Both the position numbers and the translations under genes were made by a program. Source: Acanthamoeba sp. SK_2022b (lineage: Eukaryota; Discosea; Longamoebia; Acanthamoebidae). Taken from it: DNA of 64,000 nucleotides. The notes beneath the pieces are model-generated. The model ran no database searches, had not been told where the DNA came from, and worked only from the letters and a program-made list of their open reading frames with translations. How positions within the stretch are numbered: the first letter of the stretch is position 1; each line of letters starts with the position of its first letter. Where the stretch lies: contig JANDJZ010001754.1 in the NCBI GenBank assembly GCA_027943245.1, positions 62,001 to 126,000 on the forward strand, given 5' to 3'. Of the stretch, positions 23,992-33,348 are shown piece by piece.

Positions 23992-25476
23992 TTACTGGTC
24001 GCTTTCCGGCACGGCCAGCTGGTTGAACTTGGTATCCGGACTGTCAACCGACTGACGCTGTGGGTTGGTATCCGCCCGATTGTTCTCCCTGTCGATGATG
24101 GTCAGTACCGCGTTACGCGCAATTTCACGCTTCATCTCCATCTCGTTCTTGAGCGCCGTGATCTCACGATCCAGCGCCTCGATACGCCAATCGCCTTCTT
24201 CCATCGCGACTTTTTGCGCAGAGGCGTTCGGCTCAGACATCCCTGTGGTGATCATGCGCCGCATGATAAAGGCCGTTTCGATGGTATCCGCCATCGCCAG
24301 TTCACTGGCCAGGCGCCCAACCAGGGCGGCATTATCCGGATCGCGCTGCAGTGCCTTGATAACGCCGGCGGTCACCGCCAGGCTACCCGTCTTGAGTTTG
24401 GCCAGGTTGCCCGCGGTGGGTTTTGCTGCCCCATTGACCAGCCTGGCCAACTGCTCGTTATTCGTTTTCGTCGCCTCTTCCAGCATCGGCGCAAACCCCG
24501 TACCGGCTACGGTGCTGCCTGGCTGTTCGGTCCCTTCGCCACTGGTGCATTGCGCTGCGTCCTTGCAGGTGCGCAGCGAGGTGTCGCCCAACACCTTCAC
24601 TACAGCTGCTGCCGCTTCTTCACTGCTGGCATATTTGGTACAGGCACCGCCGGTACAGCTGCTGCCGGATACGCTGGAGGTGCTGGTGACCGGCAGCGCA
24701 TTCATCATGTTGTAGCCGGCTGCAGCCAGATCGTGCGTTGGCTTGATAGCCGGCTGACCGGCGCCGCCGCGCTTCTGTCCACCGATCCAGGTCTGGCCGG
24801 ATTGCCCGGTTACTTTCTCGGTGGCATTCATCGACCGCACTGCATCGGCATCCCCGTTATTGATCAGGCTTTTGGCCTCCTCCATCACCGCCGCCTGGCT
24901 CCATCCGCCGGAGTCCGCCATATCCATCATCCGTTTGGAGAGGTTCTGGCAATTGAGCTGGGCTTTGTCGAATGCCACATTGGCCTGCAATACCCCGTTG
25001 GTCAACATTTCATACAAGCCCGGGTTAGCACGCTGGATAGCCATCGCAGGCAGACTGGCTACCGCACCGGTAGCGCCCTGAATAACGTTACCCATCAGGC
25101 TCTTGAACCCGTCCGTCACGCCATTGAGCTGGTTACCGATGGTACTCTTCAGGTCGTAGTTGCCGCACATCAAATCCGAGCTCCAGCCCAGGTTCATCCC
25201 CAGTCGCTGCATATTGCCACGCGTCGCCGGCTGCGATATCACCGAGCCTCCGCCCAGGGAATAGAACAGCTTGTCCGAGACGGCGCCGCTGGCGTTCTTT
25301 CCGTAACCGATATTGCTGTCATTCACCTGGGGCAACGAAATACCAAACAGGGTACCGTTATCGTCATTGTCGTCAGCGTGCGCATTTACGCCGGCCAATG
25401 CCATACTGCTGACAACCAACAGAGACAGCAGACTGCGCCGTCCCCAGAGAGATTTATTCATTGGTTTTTTCATCAT
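23992..25476 (-). CDS. ICE conjugation protein, PFL_4711 family (TIGR03755)
   Basis: 494 aa, exported: MKKPMNKSLWGRRSLLSLLVVSSMALAGVNAHA is a signal peptide. The mature part has the family's blocks (YSLGGGSVISQPAT, LGMNLGWSSDLMCGNYDLKSTIGNQLNG, YEMLTNGVLQANVAFDKAQLNCQNLSKRMMDM). It also has a Cys-rich segment (SGSSCTGGACTKYASSEEA) and a C-terminal coiled-coil-like tail with RNAVLTIIDRENNRADTNPQRQS. It is probably a periplasmic part of the mating channel, by analogy with F TraH. It follows the PFL_4710 gene by 7 bases. Confidence 0.85.
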   Translation of the reverse strand: MMKKPMNKSLWGRRSLLSLLVVSSMALAGVNAHADDNDDNGTLFGISLPQVNDSNIGYGKNASGAVSDKLFYSLGGGSVISQPATRGNMQRLGMNLGWSSDLMCGNYDLKSTIGNQLNGVTDGFKSLMGNVIQGATGAVASLPAMAIQRANPGLYEMLTNGVLQANVAFDKAQLNCQNLSKRMMDMADSGGWSQAAVMEEAKSLINNGDADAVRSMNATEKVTGQSGQTWIGGQKRGGAGQPAIKPTHDLAAAGYNMMNALPVTSTSSVSGSSCTGGACTKYASSEEAAAAVVKVLGDTSLRTCKDAAQCTSGEGTEQPGSTVAGTGFAPMLEEATKTNNEQLARLVNGAAKPTAGNLAKLKTGSLAVTAGVIKALQRDPDNAALVGRLASELAMADTIETAFIMRRMITTGMSEPNASAQKVAMEEGDWRIEALDREITALKNEMEMKREIARNAVLTIIDRENNRADTNPQRQSVDSPDTKFNQLAVPESDQ

Positions 25477-25483
25477 TTATGCC

Positions 25484-26491
25484 TCAAAAATCCGTGCTGT
25501 AGAGGAAACGCTGCCCGCGGCGCTGGCAGCAGCTGTATGGTTGCCACAAGGCGAAGGCAGCGTTCGCATCCGCGGCCGGCGGATGCTCACCGTCCGGGAA
25601 CACGGCACAGGACTGGCTCAGTTGAGGTGCCAGACGTTGCCATTTGTGGTTGCTGGTTCCGGTATTTTCCTGAACCGCACTTGGTGGCCAGTACCCTTCC
25701 GAGCGCTGGCCCTTCAGGGGCTGGTAGACGTGCGGCTGACCAGATCGAGTGATGATGTCCGCCACCCGCTGTGCCACCAGAGCACCCGCCTTGTCGTCAT
25801 CGACCTGAGTCACAAATCCCGAACGGGGATAGACATTGCCCCACATATTCGTGGCCGCCTGACTGCCGACCTCGCGCTGACCAGGCACCAATGCTTCGGG
25901 ATAGAGGGATTCCGGCATATCAGTACGCCATGCCAGGCTGTCCAGCGTGCTGAGGAAATAAGGCACGAAGGGGGTCGCCGCACTGCGGCACGAATAGCCG
26001 GCAATGCTGCCGCCAATCAGAGTCGTCGCCGGATGACCAATGGCATCGGCATACTTGAAGTGAAGGTTGGTTTTACGCTGCCCGGGGGTTTTCAGCTCAT
26101 TGTTGCCACCGCCGGCTGCAACGCCGCCCAGCGCGCTGGTGATATTGCTCTCGAGTCCGCCGGCGGCCTGACTGACCATCGACATCTCACGCCACGGATT
26201 GCCTCCCGGGGTGTTATACGCCGACACTACCGCCTCCGGGATGAAATGGCTAACTTTGACCGAAGTTCGGACAGTGCAGCCGCCCCAACTGCAGAACAAC
26301 CAGTAGCAAATACCGCTGACGCGCCAGCTGATGCAGGACTGCGACACCGCACTGGCAACAATCTGCGCGCTGTTAAGTGTGGCATTCGTCGCCGGCACGC
26401 CGGCCGCAGACAGCATCATGGCCACACCGGAGGATTTAAGGGTCAGCCGGAGTTGTCCGGGAGACGCCAACTGCAAGGGAGATCGTTGCAT
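25484..26491 (-). CDS. ICE conjugation protein, PFL_4710 family (TIGR03756), TraU-like
   Basis: 335 aa, periplasmic TraU-like component with conserved Cys pairs (SGICYWLFCSWGGCTVRTSVKVSHFIPEAVVSAYN) and the block PFVPYFLSTLDSLAWRTDMPESLYPEALVPG. The start is taken at ATG 26491, one base after the stop of the preceding gene; the frame extends further upstream but only as antisense of that gene. The N-terminus (MQRSPLQLASPGQLRLTLKSSGVAMMLSAAGVPA) contains a weak signal-like stretch. It probably helps mating-pair formation or stabilisation. Confidence 0.85.
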   Translation of the reverse strand: MQRSPLQLASPGQLRLTLKSSGVAMMLSAAGVPATNATLNSAQIVASAVSQSCISWRVSGICYWLFCSWGGCTVRTSVKVSHFIPEAVVSAYNTPGGNPWREMSMVSQAAGGLESNITSALGGVAAGGGNNELKTPGQRKTNLHFKYADAIGHPATTLIGGSIAGYSCRSAATPFVPYFLSTLDSLAWRTDMPESLYPEALVPGQREVGSQAATNMWGNVYPRSGFVTQVDDDKAGALVAQRVADIITRSGQPHVYQPLKGQRSEGYWPPSAVQENTGTSNHKWQRLAPQLSQSCAVFPDGEHPPAADANAAFALWQPYSCCQRRGQRFLYSTDF

Positions 26492-26492
26492 A

Positions 26493-26897
26493 TCACTGGC
26501 CCTCCAGTGACTTCGCGCGCAACGCGGTGGCCCGGGCGATATCAGCGGTGCCATACACCACATCCCGCTCATCAAACACGACCGCGGGGACTTTTTTGAC
26601 GCCCAGTTCCCAGGCGCGCACCACCGCGCGGTAAACCGTGGCCAGCTCCTGTTCATGCGCCTGCCACTGCGGTGACTGCAGTACGGCTTTCGCCTGGCGC
26701 TGCGCTTCATCCGGGTTCGACGACAGTGCACCAAAGAGCTGCGTCTGCAACTGCTCAGGACCGTCAAGATAAATCACGGTCACGGAGGCATCATTATTGG
26801 TCGGGGGATGGTGGGAATCGGTATACAGCACCGTGCCGGCAAGCACCGATGCCGGCATCAACAGAGGAAACAACGTCAGCAACGTGCTGATTTTCAT
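26493..26897 (-). CDS. ICE conjugation protein, PFL_4709 family (TIGR03757, DUF1525), TrbC-like
   Basis: 134 aa. A signal peptide (MKISTLLTLFPLLMPASVLA) is followed by a thioredoxin-fold-like domain ending VKKVPAVVFDERDVVYGTADIARA, the family's signature. Periplasmic; F TrbC is the analogue. ATG 26897 is supported by AGGAG nine bases upstream. In the usual ICE order it follows traC directly; here the fimbrial island lies in between, so it must use a local promoter. Confidence 0.85.
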   Translation of the reverse strand: MKISTLLTLFPLLMPASVLAGTVLYTDSHHPPTNNDASVTVIYLDGPEQLQTQLFGALSSNPDEAQRQAKAVLQSPQWQAHEQELATVYRAVVRAWELGVKKVPAVVFDERDVVYGTADIARATALRAKSLEGQ

Positions 26898-26912
26898 GGC
26901 GTACACTCCTAC

Positions 26913-26927
26913 GTGGATAGAATCCAC
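26913..26927 (-). promoter_or_regulatory. Palindrome before the distal T4SS block
   Basis: GTGGAT-AGA-ATCCAC, a perfect 6-bp inverted repeat with a 3-base centre, just ahead of the AGGAG of the PFL_4709-family gene. It may be an operator or an RNA hairpin near the ribosome site. Confidence 0.35.
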
Positions 26928-26929
26928 AC

Positions 26930-29550
26930 AAGGTGCTATAACGTGCTCAGAAATACAGCAAAGAAGTCTTTATTGGATTGCGATAATTTTCTTCGAAAGC
27001 CAGCTCTTTATAATCTCTATTAAAAAATCAAAAAAAATAGCAGCCCAGAACCTTTCTCTCTTCGTATGAACTCTCGCAAGACTGATATCCTCCCCTATAG
27101 AGAAAAGGTATCAGTGAACTTATCGGCATTAAGGAACCGATTTCCGGATGAGAAACTTAACGTAATAACTCACCAAACAATGAGTTCCTCCAGTAAAAAC
27201 ATCCCGAAAAAATAATCGTGGGGCAGCACCCCAAAAATTCTTTCTTTTAATCCACGTAAAAATTAGCAACATTTGAACTTTCGTAAAAAATCTACCAACT
27301 CATCTAGGACACTCCCATCAAACGAAAAACGAGACAAGGAAACATACACATATCTATGATACCCATCTCCATAGAGATAAATCTGATAAAGAATAATTAA
27401 TTACAATCAGCTTGACATCAACATATTTCTCACCATAACACTATGTGCCTGTTATAATTTCCATCTGTCAAAATTAGAGTTTCGTACATAAACCATACTT
27501 AATTAACAATATTTTACTTACAACCCCATTCATGCAAAACCAAGTTACTATGTTTCACTTTATCTTAAGCCTTATAAGGATATTTGCCGTCTTGCGGTAT
27601 TATTGTCTCTGGAGCGATAAGGTATACAGCATAGTTTTCAATCCTATGATTTTTTGTGATAAACAGTCAGGCCGCCAATGCATAACGCTGAGGTTCACAC
27701 TTAGATGATAGCAGCAGGATAAGAAGGATACCGTGCCCCACAACTCAGAGCGTAGATATCAATAGCACGAAGCATGGCTGCAGTTCATATTCATCATGGT
27801 TTTGTAAATAATGCGTTAACATCTGGTGGTGGTTTCGGATAACAGCCTATACCGAAAAAAATCAGTAATGATATTCAGTTATTACTTCAACCAATGAATA
27901 GATGAAGGTCAAAAATAACCATCCCCATAATAGAGTTAACTTTTATAACAATGTGAATGTGCTTAGATTTTTATCCCATCAAGGACTTCAAATGGCTTAC
28001 ATAGAGACAACACCCAATAATATCAACGATAGCTTTTAGATCACAACCAAATTACAAAACAATAAACAACCCATCACTATAATTTATATGCAATGATAAA
28101 AACCGCATTAAAAAATAGCTACTCCAACAAATCAATAAAAACGCAACACAAAAAATCAATATATTACCATTAAGAAATAAAAACTGGATTTGAAAAATTT
28201 TTTTGCATTTAAACTTATCATTATAGCTTTCAGTATAAATGTTAACTTTGCCTGAAAAACAATGCGTTGCATACTTTAATAAAAAAACGCTTAGTTTTAA
28301 TAAATTTATTCTTGACTTTCATCTTTCTTGATATGACTATTTTCCTTCTATATATTTTTCGAGATTTTAATAGACTAACGTGAAACGCAAAGGAAACGTA
28401 ACAGATGAAAACATTCAATATTAAGAAGGTGACCATACAAGAACCCTATTAAGAATCAATGAACAATTCTAATACGGCCAGCAAATTTATTTAAATTAAA
28501 TAGATAATAGATAGACAAAAAAAACATAATACCAAAAAAAACACAGCCACGTATTTAATTGGCAGGCAACACTCATTATTCAGCATCAAATTTCGAAAAT
28601 GCAGTGCCATCAAGATAAAAAACCAACGTACCTTTAATTAGGTAAATTAGATTTGCTAATATTATAAACGCACTTTATTACTAGCATAGTTAAACAGGGT
28701 TTGAGTTTCATCTGAAATTAACATGCAGCATGCCATTTACAACAATCAAATATAACCTATCTAATTATTTAAGCACTCTCTAAATATAATAACCTTTCCA
28801 GACATACATCAAACAGCATTTCAAGTTCCAAAATCAAAAAAGCTCTCTTTAATAGGCTCAGATGTCTCTTTCGGAACTCTCAACTTGTCGCATGAAGCAT
28901 TTTATAAAACCATATTACTTAGTGATAATAAGACACTCCAATTATTATCTTTAATTAATAAAAAAACCAAATTCATTTACTCCAGTTATATTTAAATAAA
29001 AATCTAATTTTTAATTTTAAAAATCACTTATTTATTGGAAATTTCACTTTATCTAGCCACATCATTAACTAATCTCTCCAATAGAATTACATCGATCTGG
29101 TTATTATAATAGTAAACACCCAAGATTTTCGAAATTTTAAAATGAATTTATCTTTACTGCATTACTCTATAATCCTAATTCTCGAGTATCCTCTTAGAAA
29201 TCCAATCAGCAATAGCTGACACACTCTCTAAAGAAACATACATGATTTTTTTAAAAGTTAATTTTACGGGCAATAGTAACACTCTCGATTAGAAATGTAT
29301 TCTCATAACGATACATAACATCTAAATAGTCAGAGTAAGTATATTACGTTGGAGGGGAAATAGAGAAATGCGTGCAGGCCTAAATAAACGTATGCAAAAA
29401 AACTGCTATTATATATTTCCATTCGTACAACGACTTGAATATCACAGACAAAAAATCAAATCCCACACCCACTACGCTCTACCATATACAATTATGACAA
29501 AACATAATTAGTCATCACACTTTTATATGCTTATATATGTATATATCACA
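26930..29550. other. AT-rich stretch of 2.6 kb without recognisable genes
   Basis: Very AT-rich, with no reading frame above about 65 codons that looks coding. A less AT-rich patch at about 27650-27860 differs in composition and could be a fragment of older DNA, but it matches nothing I recognise. A TTGACA at about 27411 with possible -10 boxes is the only promoter-like sequence noted. I saw no insertion sequence ends, CRISPR-type repeats or tRNA. It forms the left arm of the fimbrial island and resembles the silenced, H-NS-bound DNA common beside fimbrial operons (inference). Confidence 0.5.
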
Positions 29551-29751
29551 TCAACCCCCTAGTGTTTTATTGTTGACTTTATTGCAAAAGTTTATAACTT
29601 CATTAAATTTAAATTTCATACCACCTTTTGAACCCCTCGTAGGACTAGGCAGCTTACAGCCCTTATAATCACTTTTACTTCTAATGTAAAATATTAATTC
29701 CCCAGGCTTCAACCCTATCATTTTGGCGAAAACATCAACATCAATTAACAT
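29551..29751 (-). CDS. Small putative DNA-binding protein (AlpA/MerR-like)
   Basis: 66 aa from ATG 29751 (a TTG nine bases further upstream is possible). The pattern DVFAKMIGLKPGELIFYIRS followed by basic residues and KFNEVINFCNKV looks like a compact winged-helix domain of the excisionase/AlpA kind. The ribosome site is weak (GGGA). It lies upstream of nothing obvious in the AT-rich arm of the fimbrial island; a regulatory role for the fimbriae is only a guess. Confidence 0.4.
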   Translation of the reverse strand: MLIDVDVFAKMIGLKPGELIFYIRSKSDYKGCKLPSPTRGSKGGMKFKFNEVINFCNKVNNKTLGG

Positions 29752-29937
29752 ACATCCCAACTTATAAATTCGGCATTGATAATAAAATCAAGACTATGTA
29801 ATGCGTGGCGAAAATTAATAATGAAAGACACAAAAAACATACCAATACTAACTAACAGCCACGCATGAAATTATAGAAACTGAACAAAAAAGCATAAACA
29901 ACTACAGAAACGCAATGCCCCTAACAACAAATAAGCT

Positions 29938-30171
29938 TTACCACAAAGTTGCGCAGGAGAAGAAACTAAGCACCTTCTCAAAAGTAAAGTTAAAAGTAAG
30001 AATAAAAACCATTATCATGATAACTGTTACAGCCATGAAGAAATTAGATATGAAGATCATACTTCTTGATCTTGGAATAGTCCCCTTTCGATACATATAT
30101 GCACTTATTGTTAAACTGAGAACAATAAAAAACATTGTCAAAAAAAAAGAAAACAATGTGTAACTAGTCAT
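29938..30171 (-). CDS. Small membrane protein, unknown
   Basis: 77 aa with two hydrophobic segments (about residues 4-24, SFFLTMFFIVLSLTISAY; and 40-62, FISNFFMAVTVIMIMVFILTF) separated by a short basic loop. GAGG lies just upstream of ATG 30171, which supports translation. It sits between the LuxR-type regulator and the AT-rich arm and I do not recognise it. Confidence 0.4.
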   Translation of the reverse strand: MTSYTLFSFFLTMFFIVLSLTISAYMYRKGTIPRSRSMIFISNFFMAVTVIMIMVFILTFNFTFEKVLSFFSCATLW

Positions 30172-30255
30172 ATATCCTCACGTTAATTAGTTTGAATAGT
30201 ATCTTATAGATAATATAATCTCTTAACACTCTCAAAAAATATAGGATCAGCAAGA

Positions 30256-30912
30256 TTACTTACTAAGAATATTGTGTTTTCTAAAAAAAATTCTTTCTTT
30301 AATAACATCGCTGCCAGAACTCCATCGCAGCCAGCTGTAAAGCTCGGCATTACGCCGGAACCCCATCTTGCGCATAACGCTCATCTTGTGGTTGCTGACC
30401 GTCTTCACGCTGATGTCCAGCAGCCGGGCGATCTGCCTTACCCCCATCTCTCGTGCCATCCAGCGCATGATCTCCTGTTCCCGCAGCGTAAGACCTCGGT
30501 GTTGGCATACACAGTTCATGCCACAACTCGGCCAGTCCGGCCATTTGCCGCCCAACTCCAGCTCAGTGCTCACCTGATGCAGCGCCGAGTCCAACGGCAT
30601 ATTGTGGTAGATGACGCCGGCTTCCAGCCCACAGCTATCGTCAATAACACGATGAAATCTTTTTTTCGGTTTTCGCAACGAGAAATACAGTGTTTTCCGC
30701 CCTATATTCTGCATATCAAATAAATGGCCAAAGCAACTCTTTACGCCGGGAGGAAAATAGCAGAACACCAGATCGGCTTCGTGAACCTGCCGCGCATCCA
30801 CTAACAGCGTGCGCTTGCCGTAAGTGCTGAAGTGCAGCGCCAGAGCCTCTTGCCAACCGGCGCTGAAGTATCGATTCTCATCAAATAGCGCGATTTTTAC
30901 CATCGTGTTCAT
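30256..30912 (-). CDS. LuxR/FixJ-type transcriptional regulator of the fimbrial operon
   Basis: 218 aa. The C-terminal HTH (about 140-200, LTLREQEIMRWMAREMGVRQIARLLDISVKTVSNHKMSVMRKMG) is typical LuxR type. The N-terminal 125 residues have a receiver-like size but lack a convincing phospho-acceptor Asp, so signal input is probably not phosphorylation. It overlaps the isomerase gene by ATGA and is thus the last gene of the fimbrial operon. LuxR-type regulators at fimbrial loci often control motility or the operon itself. Confidence 0.8.
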   Translation of the reverse strand: MNTMVKIALFDENRYFSAGWQEALALHFSTYGKRTLLVDARQVHEADLVFCYFPPGVKSCFGHLFDMQNIGRKTLYFSLRKPKKRFHRVIDDSCGLEAGVIYHNMPLDSALHQVSTELELGGKWPDWPSCGMNCVCQHRGLTLREQEIMRWMAREMGVRQIARLLDISVKTVSNHKMSVMRKMGFRRNAELYSWLRWSSGSDVIKERIFFRKHNILSK

Positions 30913-32300
30913 CCCTGCCCTCCCGCCGTGTCGGCTTCCCGTTTAACCGCCTGGACGCCCTTTGCCGGCGCCTGGCTGTTGTCGATGCGCAATTCATAAA
31001 CCATGGTGGCGTTGGGCGGCACCTTCGGCGGATAGCCGGTTTCACCGTAGGCCAGCGCCGGCGGCACGACCATCGTCAACGAGCCGTGGTTGTGCAGATG
31101 ACTTATCGCCTCCCGGAACAGCGGCGGATACTCGGACAGCGGTTGCGACAGCACCTTGCCGCTCAGTTCCATATCCTGGATCACCGTGCCGTCGGTCAAT
31201 TTCTCCTTCACGACCACATCGACCACCGCCGTTGGCGCCAGCGCGCCCTCCCCGGCGTAATCCACCCGATACCAAAAGCCCATCGCCGATTGTTTTACGC
31301 CCTTTTGTTGACTGAACTGCGCCAGATAATCTTCATCACGCCGCCGCTGTTCGTTAAGGCGTTTCTCACGCGCGGCCACGGCGGCGGCATCCGCCTGCGC
31401 CGTCAACGTGTTCAGTTCCTGCGGCGGCAGCTGCAAACGCCCCGACACGCTGTCGATAACGCCCGCCAACAGGCTGTCGCGATCCACCGGTACGCCCCAG
31501 CTTTGACGCTCCGTCATCAACCCCTGAATATCCCGCCCCAGCGCACTGCCCGCCGCATAGGACAAACGCTTGCGTTCATCCTTCAACTGCTCCGGCGTCA
31601 TCTCCCATTGCAGCCGCTTACGCAACGCCAGCAGGTCTTCGCGCGCCTGCTGGGTCACTTTCTGCTCATCGGCCCGCTTCTGCTCGCTTTCTTCCAACGC
31701 GGCGCGCAGAGCATGCAACGCCTCCTGGTGCTCGCGTTGGCGTTGTGCAAGCGTCTGTGCCGATGCCTGCGCGGCAGACTCAAGTTCGTTGACGCGCCGT
31801 TCGGCCTGCGCCGCCGTCGCTCTGCTTTTGGCGGTTTCCTGCGTCGCCTGCCGCAACAGCGCCTCGGCGCGCTGCGCGTCAGGCGAACCGCGCCAGGCGG
31901 CACCCAGCCCGGCGATCCACTGCTGCAGCGTTGACGAGTCCGGCAACGCCGCGACCGGGGGGACCGCTTTCTCCGCCCGCAGCGCAGTAAGTTCCTGGCG
32001 CAACACCGTCAGTTCCATTCGCTGGCGCGCCAGCTGTTGATCGCGCGCCAATGATTCCTGGCTCAGCGTAAACGTTTTGGCCGGTGAGGCTGGCTTATTG
32101 TTGTCCGACGGGCGCTTCGCGGGTTCACGCTTTTTTTGCCCCGACGCACGGTCGTCCGGCGCCGTTTTTTCTTCGCTCGCCGATTCGGTGTTCTGCCGTT
32201 GATACTGCTCGGCAAACTGCAGCAGCGCCGGCACGCCGTCGTCCGCTTGCGCGACGCCGGTGAACAGCAAAGCGACACAGCCCAGCAGACGCAGCCTCAT
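30909..32300 (-). CDS. Periplasmic FKBP-type peptidyl-prolyl isomerase with long coiled coil
   Basis: 463 aa. Signal peptide MRLRLLGCVALLFTGVAQA; a charged linker (about 20-75); a long heptad-rich Ala/Glu/Gln coiled coil (about 75-235); an FKBP N-terminal dimerisation-like domain (about 238-330, YAAGSALGRDI...); and a C-terminal FKBP catalytic domain (about 340-450, GFWYRVDYAGEG, then MVVPPALAYGETGYP and YELRIDN). It is much longer than FkpA or Mip (about 230-270 aa) because of the coiled coil. It is embedded in the fimbrial operon, ATGA-coupled to the lipoprotein gene, so it probably helps fold or space fimbrial subunits. Confidence 0.8.
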   Translation of the reverse strand: MRLRLLGCVALLFTGVAQADDGVPALLQFAEQYQRQNTESASEEKTAPDDRASGQKKREPAKRPSDNNKPASPAKTFTLSQESLARDQQLARQRMELTVLRQELTALRAEKAVPPVAALPDSSTLQQWIAGLGAAWRGSPDAQRAEALLRQATQETAKSRATAAQAERRVNELESAAQASAQTLAQRQREHQEALHALRAALEESEQKRADEQKVTQQAREDLLALRKRLQWEMTPEQLKDERKRLSYAAGSALGRDIQGLMTERQSWGVPVDRDSLLAGVIDSVSGRLQLPPQELNTLTAQADAAAVAAREKRLNEQRRRDEDYLAQFSQQKGVKQSAMGFWYRVDYAGEGALAPTAVVDVVVKEKLTDGTVIQDMELSGKVLSQPLSEYPPLFREAISHLHNHGSLTMVVPPALAYGETGYPPKVPPNATMVYELRIDNSQAPAKGVQAVKREADTAGGQG

Positions 32301-32719
32301 TTAACCTGCTCCCCGCGATCCGCCAAGCCGGTCAACACCGCCTGATTCACCCCGGCGCACAGATAGTTGACCTTGTAGCGATACAGCGCATCCACCGTCT
32401 CCTGCGTGTCGCCGTTTACCCGGGCGCGCAGGCTGGCGTACTGCGAAGCGCCGCTCATCAGGCTGTCGAACGCCTGTTTGTAGCGCTTATACTGTTTCTC
32501 GTTGACCGTGCGCAACGCGCCCAGCTGCTCCTGGCACTGCCGCAGCTGCTCGGCCTCACGCTGCTTGCGCAAAGCCTCTTCTGACGGAGGTTGCACAGCC
32601 TGATTTTGGGTGTTCACGGCGGGCTTGCCCGACTTTTGGCTTTGGCAAGCGGCGGCGCTCAACGCCAACAGGCACAGCAGACTCATGCGCAGGGCGCGAG
32701 TGAGGGGTTTAATCATCAT
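32297..32719 (-). CDS. Fimbrial operon lipoprotein
   Basis: 140 aa. A lipoprotein signal peptide (MSLLCLLALSAAACQSQ) with lipobox SAAC. The mature part has Gln-rich coiled-coil (about 45-75, SEEALRKQREAEQLRQCQEQLG) and then a helical domain with two further Cys. It is coupled by ATGA to the isomerase gene. Both proteins carry coiled coils and both are envelope proteins, so they may interact. I do not recognise the family; it is not a standard Pap/Mrp component. Confidence 0.7.
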   Translation of the reverse strand: MMIKPLTRALRMSLLCLLALSAAACQSQKSGKPAVNTQNQAVQPPSEEALRKQREAEQLRQCQEQLGALRTVNEKQYKRYKQAFDSLMSGASQYASLRARVNGDTQETVDALYRYKVNYLCAGVNQAVLTGLADRGEQVK

Positions 32720-32743
32720 TGCGTTTTTTGTCCTTGTAGACGC

Positions 32744-33298
32744 TTATTCGTATTCCAACGTAAAAGTGGCCACCGCGCTGAAGGTGCCGCGGCCGATGGA
32801 CTTCGTCTGGATGGCTTCCGGCTCTCCCTGCACATAGGCCTGCAGCGTGAGTGTGGTGTTGCCGGCGTTCAGGCGGAATTTATCGCTGGCGCGATTGAGC
32901 GGCAGCGCCTTGCCGCTGCTGTCCTCCAGCCCGATGCCGATCCCCGACGCCAGGCTGCCGGTATCCAGCGCCAACAGGCCGGGCAGCTTAGCGTTCTCGG
33001 TGCCGGTAAACGTGATGGCCACCGTATTGCCCAGGCTGAGATCGCACTCGGTCAGGTGCAACGCGAAGGTTTGGCTGTGGGTGCGGGTGTTCAGGTACAG
33101 GTATTTGTCGACGATGGTGCCGAAATCCAGTTTGATATCCTCATCTCCCGGCTGAATGACGCACGGCTCGGCCACCAGCGTACCGTGAAAGCGCATGTTT
33201 TCCGCCGCAGCCGCCGGCGGCGCCATCATGCCGGCTGCCATGACCATGCCGGCCCCCAACAGCGCGCTCCGGCGCCGGTTCGTCTCTGTCGCGCGCAT
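32744..33298 (-). CDS. Minor fimbrial subunit (adaptor type)
   Basis: 184 aa from ATG 33298 (AAGGGAG upstream). Signal peptide ending PPAAAAENM. The mature domain is a pilin: first Cys in GTLVAEPCVIQPGDED, second in HLTECDLSLGN, and a C-terminal beta-zipper strand ending ATFTLEYE with the penultimate Tyr that chaperones recognise. It resembles minor subunits such as MrpF/PapE-type adaptors. It sits fifth in the operon, after the chaperone and another minor subunit. Confidence 0.8.
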   Translation of the reverse strand: MRATETNRRRSALLGAGMVMAAGMMAPPAAAAENMRFHGTLVAEPCVIQPGDEDIKLDFGTIVDKYLYLNTRTHSQTFALHLTECDLSLGNTVAITFTGTENAKLPGLLALDTGSLASGIGIGLEDSSGKALPLNRASDKFRLNAGNTTLTLQAYVQGEPEAIQTKSIGRGTFSAVATFTLEYE

Positions 33299-33348
33299 GA
33301 CGCCACTCCCTTTGGTTGTGCTTGCGCCTGCCAGGCGCAAGCGGCGTA

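Noticed and set aside
23854..25752. A 632-codon plus-strand open frame, and similar long frames at 42459-43910 and 31086-31934
   Set aside because: Shadows of T4SS, traC and isomerase genes; composition is that of reversed GC-rich codons and there are no ribosome sites.
27650..27860. Insertion sequence remnant in the AT-rich region
   Set aside because: Composition differs, but I saw no terminal inverted repeats or transposase-like frame.
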